Of a stretch of 64,000 nucleotides of DNA, positions 60,025 through 64,000 are shown one piece after another. The DNA is from Psychroflexus maritimus (lineage in GTDB: Bacteria > Bacteroidota > Bacteroidia > Flavobacteriales > Flavobacteriaceae). Under the pieces are notes generated by a model, which was not told the origin of the DNA, did not search any database, and was given only the letters and a program-made list of their open reading frames with translations. Position numbers and translations under genes: made by a program. The stretch spans positions 28,343 through 92,342 of the forward strand of contig NZ_JAANAS010000105.1 of the NCBI RefSeq assembly GCF_011089875.1. Reading direction: 5' to 3'. The stretch's first letter is position 1, and the number at the start of each line of letters is the position of its first letter.

Positions 60025-61425
60025 ATGAAATATCAACATTACTTAGCCTCATTTTTGATTTTGCTTGTCTTTAATACAGGCTTCAGTCAATTAAATGAAG
60101 ACAGAAGATGGTCTATAACAGTAGGTACTAATGTGGTTGATTTTTTTCCTACGGGAAATGGCTCCAACCCAGCTTTTATATCTCCTCAACAATCTAGCGA
60201 AAACTTGTTTCAAGATTTTCTACAAACCGATAACTGGAACTTTTACTCGGCTATGAGTACATTAAAAGTTGGTTATTATGTGGGAGACAACCTAAGCTTT
60301 AGAGGAGGTTTTTCCATGAATAAAATTGAGCGTATTGGGCAAGATGTCCTTCCCGACGATTTATCTTTTTACGCGTTTGATGGAGAGTTAATTTACAGTT
60401 TAAATTCCTTAATGAAAGAAGAGACTTGGTTTGACCCTTATTTTGGTGCCGGACTTGGTCATCATTGGTTAGATTCTTCAAATACTACTACATGGAATGC
60501 TCTAGTAGGTTTTAATTTTTGGATTAAAGAAAATATTGCCCTTACTGTAGAGTCAGGTTACAGAAATACTTTTGAAGAAACAAATTTCGACTATTTTCAA
60601 CATACCGCTGGAGTAACTTTTGGTTTTGGAGGAAATACTGACCGCGATGATGATGGCGTTCCTAATCGTGAAGATGATTGCCCAGATGAAGCAGGTTTAC
60701 CTGAGTTTAATGGATGCCCCGATACCGACGGCGATGGCATTCCAGACCATTTAGATGAATGTCCTGAAGAAGAAGGACCTGAAGAAAATAAGGGCTGCCC
60801 TTGGCCAGACACTGATGGAGACGGAGTTCCAGACCACTTAGATGAATGCCCTGATGAGGCTGGTTTAGCTGAGTTTGATGGTTGTCCAGATGCAGATGCA
60901 GATGGCATTCCAGATTATTTAGACCAATGCCCTGAAGAAGAAGGACCAAAAGAAAACGATGGTTGTCCTTGGCCTGATTCTGATGCAGATGGCGTGCCTG
61001 ATAAAGATGACTTATGTCCAGATGAACCGGGTACAGTTGAAAATCAAGGTTGTCCTGATATTACTGAGGAAGAGCAGAAGCAACTCAATGAGTTCGCAAA
61101 AACATTAAACTTTGAAAGTGGTAAGTCTAGAATTACAGACTACTCCAAAAATATTATAAACACAAAGGTATTACCAAAACTTAAGGAGTTCCCTAATGCT
61201 AAGTTTATTGTTGAAGGTCATACAGATAGCACAGGAAGTAATGCTATAAACCTGAGACTCTCTAAAGAACGAGCGGCCGCAGTAAAAGATTATTTAATTG
61301 AAAATGGTATAGCGAAGTCTAGACTTAGCTCTGAAGGTTATGGTTCTGCTAAACCAATAGCAAGCAATAAAACTAACGATGGAAGGAAAAAGAACAGAAG
61401 GGTTGAAATTAACCTTGTAAAGTAA
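60025..61425 (+). CDS. OmpA-family outer membrane protein with thrombospondin type 3 repeats
   Basis: 466 residues. A signal peptide (about 1-21) is followed by an N-terminal small beta barrel (about 25-200, ending in an aromatic-rich strand), then about five Asp-rich thrombospondin type 3 calcium-binding repeats (about 207-345, pattern DxDxDGxPDxxDxCPxE), and a peptidoglycan-binding OmpA domain (about 355-466) with 'FIVEGHTDSTGSNAINLRLS' in two parts and 'KNRRVEINL'. It tethers the outer membrane to the cell wall. The repeat DNA is recombination-prone. Monocistronic, with a clear terminator. Confidence 0.93.
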   Translation: MKYQHYLASFLILLVFNTGFSQLNEDRRWSITVGTNVVDFFPTGNGSNPAFISPQQSSENLFQDFLQTDNWNFYSAMSTLKVGYYVGDNLSFRGGFSMNKIERIGQDVLPDDLSFYAFDGELIYSLNSLMKEETWFDPYFGAGLGHHWLDSSNTTTWNALVGFNFWIKENIALTVESGYRNTFEETNFDYFQHTAGVTFGFGGNTDRDDDGVPNREDDCPDEAGLPEFNGCPDTDGDGIPDHLDECPEEEGPEENKGCPWPDTDGDGVPDHLDECPDEAGLAEFDGCPDADADGIPDYLDQCPEEEGPKENDGCPWPDSDADGVPDKDDLCPDEPGTVENQGCPDITEEEQKQLNEFAKTLNFESGKSRITDYSKNIINTKVLPKLKEFPNAKFIVEGHTDSTGSNAINLRLSKERAAAVKDYLIENGIAKSRLSSEGYGSAKPIASNKTNDGRKKNRRVEINLVK

Positions 61426-61454
61426 TTCCATTTCCCATTTTATTCAATAACCTA

Positions 61455-61504
61455 GTTAATGTGTCGGTTCAATTTTAAGCAATCGTCACATTAACTTTTT
61501 TTTT
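61455..61504 (+). terminator. Rho-independent terminator of the OmpA-family gene
   Basis: GTTAATGTG (61455-61463) pairs with CACATTAAC (61487-61495) across a 23-base loop, followed by nine T. The remaining 61505-61721 shows nothing recognised. Confidence 0.75.
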
Positions 61505-61721
61505 GCTTATACCTTTCATAAAAAAAAGACTTCACGTCCGTTTTATCCACCATAAACCTTGTCTAAAAATCGAGAATAATTAGGTCTGTTTCTCCTTCTG
61601 CTCACGATTTTCTTTTTAAGCTTGTGCTATTCTAAAAATTTCCCTTAAGATAATTTTAAAAATACAATTGCTTAGTATAACGAATGGACTGAATAGATGT
61701 CTAAATTTAGATTTTATGCCC

Positions 61722-61729
61722 TAATTTTG
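61722..61729 (+). promoter_or_regulatory. -7 box of the CLC channel gene
   Basis: TAATTTTG ends eight bases before the ATG at 61738, so a leaderless or very short-leader transcript; the second ATG at 61747 is then also a possible start. Confidence 0.5.
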
Positions 61730-61737
61730 TAATCTAA

Positions 61738-63540
61738 ATGAAACTAATGAGTACAAAAAAATGGTTGTCTTTTTTTACGCAAGTACAATGGCTAAAAGAC
61801 AAGTACTTGACGCAGCAACAATTTGTTGTGGCCTTGAGTGTTGTTATTGGTTTTTTGGCTGGTTTGGTAGCCTTAGTTTTAAAAAACCTTAGCTATTTCA
61901 TTCAGTGGTTAATTAATGAATCCTCTATTAGCTTTTACACTAACAAGTATTTTTTTGTTTTTCCTCTAATTGGTTTATTATTGGTGTATTTCATTGTAAA
62001 ATACCTATTTAAAAAAGAAGTAGAACAAGGAATTGTAGGGACTCTCCAATCCATTTCTAAGAAAAAGAGTTTAGTAAATCAATTTCATCGGTATGCATCT
62101 TTAGTTACCGCTCCAATTACGGTAGGTTTTGGTGGTTCTGTAGGTTTGGAAGCACCTTCGGTAATTTCTGGAGCCTCTTATGCTTCATTTTTATCTAAAA
62201 CTTTCAGGCTTAATCAGGCTACTCGAACTTTATTAGTGGGCTGTGCCGCTGCAGGAGCAATGGCAAGTATTTTTAAAGCTCCTATTGCTGGTATTATCTT
62301 CGCTATTGAAATTTTCAGCTTAGACTTAACGTTAGCTTCTATGATTCCTTTACTTACGGCTTCTGTAACCGCTATCTTAACCTCGTATTTCTTCTTAGGA
62401 AATGAAACTATATTACAAAGTGTTATTACAGAAGACTTTGATATAAAAGATGCTCCATTCTATATATTATTAGGAGTTTTCGCTGCATTTATTTCAATTT
62501 ACTTTACCAAATTATATTTTTTTGCAGTAAAGCAATTTAAAAGAATAAACCATAAAATTAATCGAATCATTCTAGGAGGAATAAGCATTAGCCTCATGCT
62601 AGCACTATTGCCTGCCCTTTACGGAGAAGGTTATGAAGTAATTAATCAATTAATGAGAAACGATTTTTCAGAAGCCATTTCAGGACCTCTAAACAATTGG
62701 GCTAAAGAAAGTGTTTGGCTTGTAATAGCAACACTGTTGCTTCTTTTACTACTAAAAACATTAGCTACATCACTTACTGTTGCTGCCGGCGGTGTGGGGG
62801 GTATTTTTGCACCTGTATTGTTTATTGGAAGCTTGATGGGGCACACCTTCGGACTTTTCTTATCGCAATTAGGTTTAATCACAAAAGAAACGTCAATAAC
62901 TAACTTTACCTTAGTTGGAATGGCCGGACTTATGGCTGGTGTAATGCACGCTCCATTAACCGCTATTTTTTTAATTGCAGAAATAACCAGTGGTTACGTG
63001 CTTTTTATACCACTAATGATAACTTCAGCTATTTCATTTTTTGTAACTTCACAATTTCAAAAACACTCTGTTTACACCTTAGAACTCGCAGAAAATGACG
63101 AGTTAGTTACTCATAATAAAGACCAAGCAATACTTACCCTAATGGATATTAATAAAGTTGTTGAGCGTAGTTTTATACCAATAAATGTACATAGCAAACT
63201 TAGAGATGTTGTTGAAAAAGGAGTAACCAAATCATCTAGAAATATTTTTCCCGTTGTAGATAACAATAGCAAGTTTCTAGGAATAATACTGCTAGACGAT
63301 ATTCGAGGAATTATGTTTGAGCAATCTATGTATGATCAAGTTTTAGTTAGCGATTTAATGCAGCAAGCTCCAGAAATAATAGATATTGAAAAAAGTAGAA
63401 TGAAAGAGATTATGAATAAGTTTCAGCAAAGTGATGCATGGAATTTACCCGTTGTAAAAAACGGGGTGTACGAAGGCTTTATTTCAAAGTCGAAATTACT
63501 TACTGCATATCGCCAAAAGTTAATTGAAGTTACTGTATAA
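61738..63540 (+). CDS. CLC family chloride channel/antiporter with C-terminal CBS domains
   Basis: 600 residues. About ten to twelve hydrophobic helices (about 28-445) hold the CLC selectivity motifs: 'GFGGSVGLEAPSV' (gating Glu138), 'GAMASIFKAPIAG' and 'GGVGGIFAPVLFIG'. Two CBS domains follow (about 465-525 and 535-595), which usually bind adenine nucleotides and gate transport. GLEAP replaces the common GREGP but keeps the Glu needed for coupling; whether it is a channel or an H+/Cl- exchanger is not settled. The next gene starts on its stop codon (TAATG). Confidence 0.92.
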   Translation: MKLMSTKKWLSFFTQVQWLKDKYLTQQQFVVALSVVIGFLAGLVALVLKNLSYFIQWLINESSISFYTNKYFFVFPLIGLLLVYFIVKYLFKKEVEQGIVGTLQSISKKKSLVNQFHRYASLVTAPITVGFGGSVGLEAPSVISGASYASFLSKTFRLNQATRTLLVGCAAAGAMASIFKAPIAGIIFAIEIFSLDLTLASMIPLLTASVTAILTSYFFLGNETILQSVITEDFDIKDAPFYILLGVFAAFISIYFTKLYFFAVKQFKRINHKINRIILGGISISLMLALLPALYGEGYEVINQLMRNDFSEAISGPLNNWAKESVWLVIATLLLLLLLKTLATSLTVAAGGVGGIFAPVLFIGSLMGHTFGLFLSQLGLITKETSITNFTLVGMAGLMAGVMHAPLTAIFLIAEITSGYVLFIPLMITSAISFFVTSQFQKHSVYTLELAENDELVTHNKDQAILTLMDINKVVERSFIPINVHSKLRDVVEKGVTKSSRNIFPVVDNNSKFLGIILLDDIRGIMFEQSMYDQVLVSDLMQQAPEIIDIEKSRMKEIMNKFQQSDAWNLPVVKNGVYEGFISKSKLLTAYRQKLIEVTV

Positions 63541-64000
63541 TGAATTTAAATCAACTACTTAGTCCACCTCTAACAGCCAACGAAAAAATGGGAAAGTTGA
63601 ATGCGGACTGGATTTTGCAATTGCAAGCCCATAAATATTTCAAGCTATTTGTTCCAAAAGCACTAGGCGGTTTAGAGCTTCAACTAAATGAAGCACAAAG
63701 TTTTTTAGTAGCTACTGCACGATTTAATGGAAGTTTAGGTTGGGTTCATAATTTAGCTGCTGGTGCAAACTTTTTTTGCTCCTACTTTGAAGAAGAGGTG
63801 GCTAAAGAGATTTTTGAAGATCAAAAGGTGATGTGTAGCGGTAGCGGAACTCCAAACGGACAAGTGAAGTTGAACGACCAACAAATGCTTGTTCAAGGTT
63901 GTTGGGATAAATGTACCGGCGCAGAATGGGCTACTCATTTCACTGGAGTTGGCAAAACACAAGATCAAAAACTCGTAACATTTATTTGCCCAGCTAAGTT
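63540..64000 (+). CDS. acyl-CoA dehydrogenase-like protein, 5' part
   Basis: Starts at the ATG overlapping the CLC stop codon by one base and runs off the window after 153 codons. The product begins 'MNLNQLLSPPLTANEKMGKL', then 'FVPKALGGLELQLNEA' and 'DGSLGWVHNLAAG'-like 'NGSLGWVHNLAAGANFF', the N-terminal helical domain of the acyl-CoA dehydrogenase/flavin monooxygenase (HsaA-like) group, followed by the beginning of the beta domain ('GSGTPNGQ...GCWDKCTGAEWATHF'). It would bind a flavin. The catalytic part lies outside the window, so substrate and reaction are open. Confidence 0.7.
   Translation, partial: MNLNQLLSPPLTANEKMGKLNADWILQLQAHKYFKLFVPKALGGLELQLNEAQSFLVATARFNGSLGWVHNLAAGANFFCSYFEEEVAKEIFEDQKVMCSGSGTPNGQVKLNDQQMLVQGCWDKCTGAEWATHFTGVGKTQDQKLVTFICPAK

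Noticed and set aside
60597-60949. Minus-strand open frames of about 80-100 codons with Pro/Ser-rich repeats
   Set aside because: They are antisense to the Asp-rich thrombospondin repeats of the OmpA-family gene; the repetition is inherited from it.
1-64000. tRNA or rRNA genes
   Set aside because: No cloverleaf with GGTTCGAATCC-like T arm or rRNA core sequence was noticed; absence is not proven without a search.

Overview
The window comes from a low-GC bacterium of the phylum Bacteroidota, most likely a marine member of the Flavobacteriaceae. The evidence is of several independent kinds: TAnnTTTG -7 promoter boxes in front of many genes, a C-terminal type IX secretion (T9SS) sorting domain, the lipoprotein TamL in place of TamA, a PID-CTERM-like small protein, an HU-related protein of the Bacteroidota type, a mevalonate-pathway HMG-CoA reductase and a leucine/isoleucine/lysine-rich AT-biased codon use. 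I saw no rRNA, tRNA or CRISPR array.

Left part (1-12.7 kb, accessory). After an IS-end-like repeat and a truncated gene copy come a membrane-bound TPR/AraC regulator, an HU-like protein and a repeat-rich 860-bp spacer. Then follows a cassette of four tandem secreted proteins (3803-8887). They share one N-terminal module but alternate two C-terminal domains: FISUMP (genes 1 and 3) and DUF1566-like (genes 2 and 4). In both pairs the bodies are nearly identical, while the last 40-55 residues diverge abruptly and then end in an identical tail. In the FISUMP pair the changes fall mostly on first and second codon positions. That is what variable regions of a diversity-generating retroelement (DGR) look like, but no reverse transcriptase or template repeat is in the window. 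The cassette continues with a thioredoxin-like protein, a T9SS-sorted surface protein and two very small membrane proteins.

Middle (12.9-33.2 kb, mostly core). A BlaI/M56 regulator pair with a triple-dyad operator is followed by tamB-tamL, a DUF3108 protein, YebC, HMG-CoA reductase, superoxide dismutase, phosphoglycerate kinase, DNA polymerase III delta' and Mfd.

Defence island (33.3-45.6 kb, minus strand). A complete type I restriction-modification system (hsdM, hsdS, hsdR) has rmuC, an ORF6N protein, a RhuM protein, a Fic protein and a YgjP-type metallopeptidase laced between or next to its subunits with 0-11 bp overlaps. The ORF6N and RhuM proteins both look shortened by in-frame internal deletions, and fragments of other genes lie just upstream.

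Right part (45.7-64 kb, core plus transport). An AddB-like nuclease, RecJ and an AEC transporter form one unit. A TetR-ABC-HlyD-TolC export operon follows, whose ABC ATPase has degenerate catalytic motifs. Then come a cobalamin adenosyltransferase, a 54-residue membrane protein, a methyltransferase, the DUF177-rpmF pair, a 192-bp MITE-like element, an OmpA-family protein, a CLC chloride channel with CBS domains and the start of an acyl-CoA dehydrogenase-like gene that runs off the edge.
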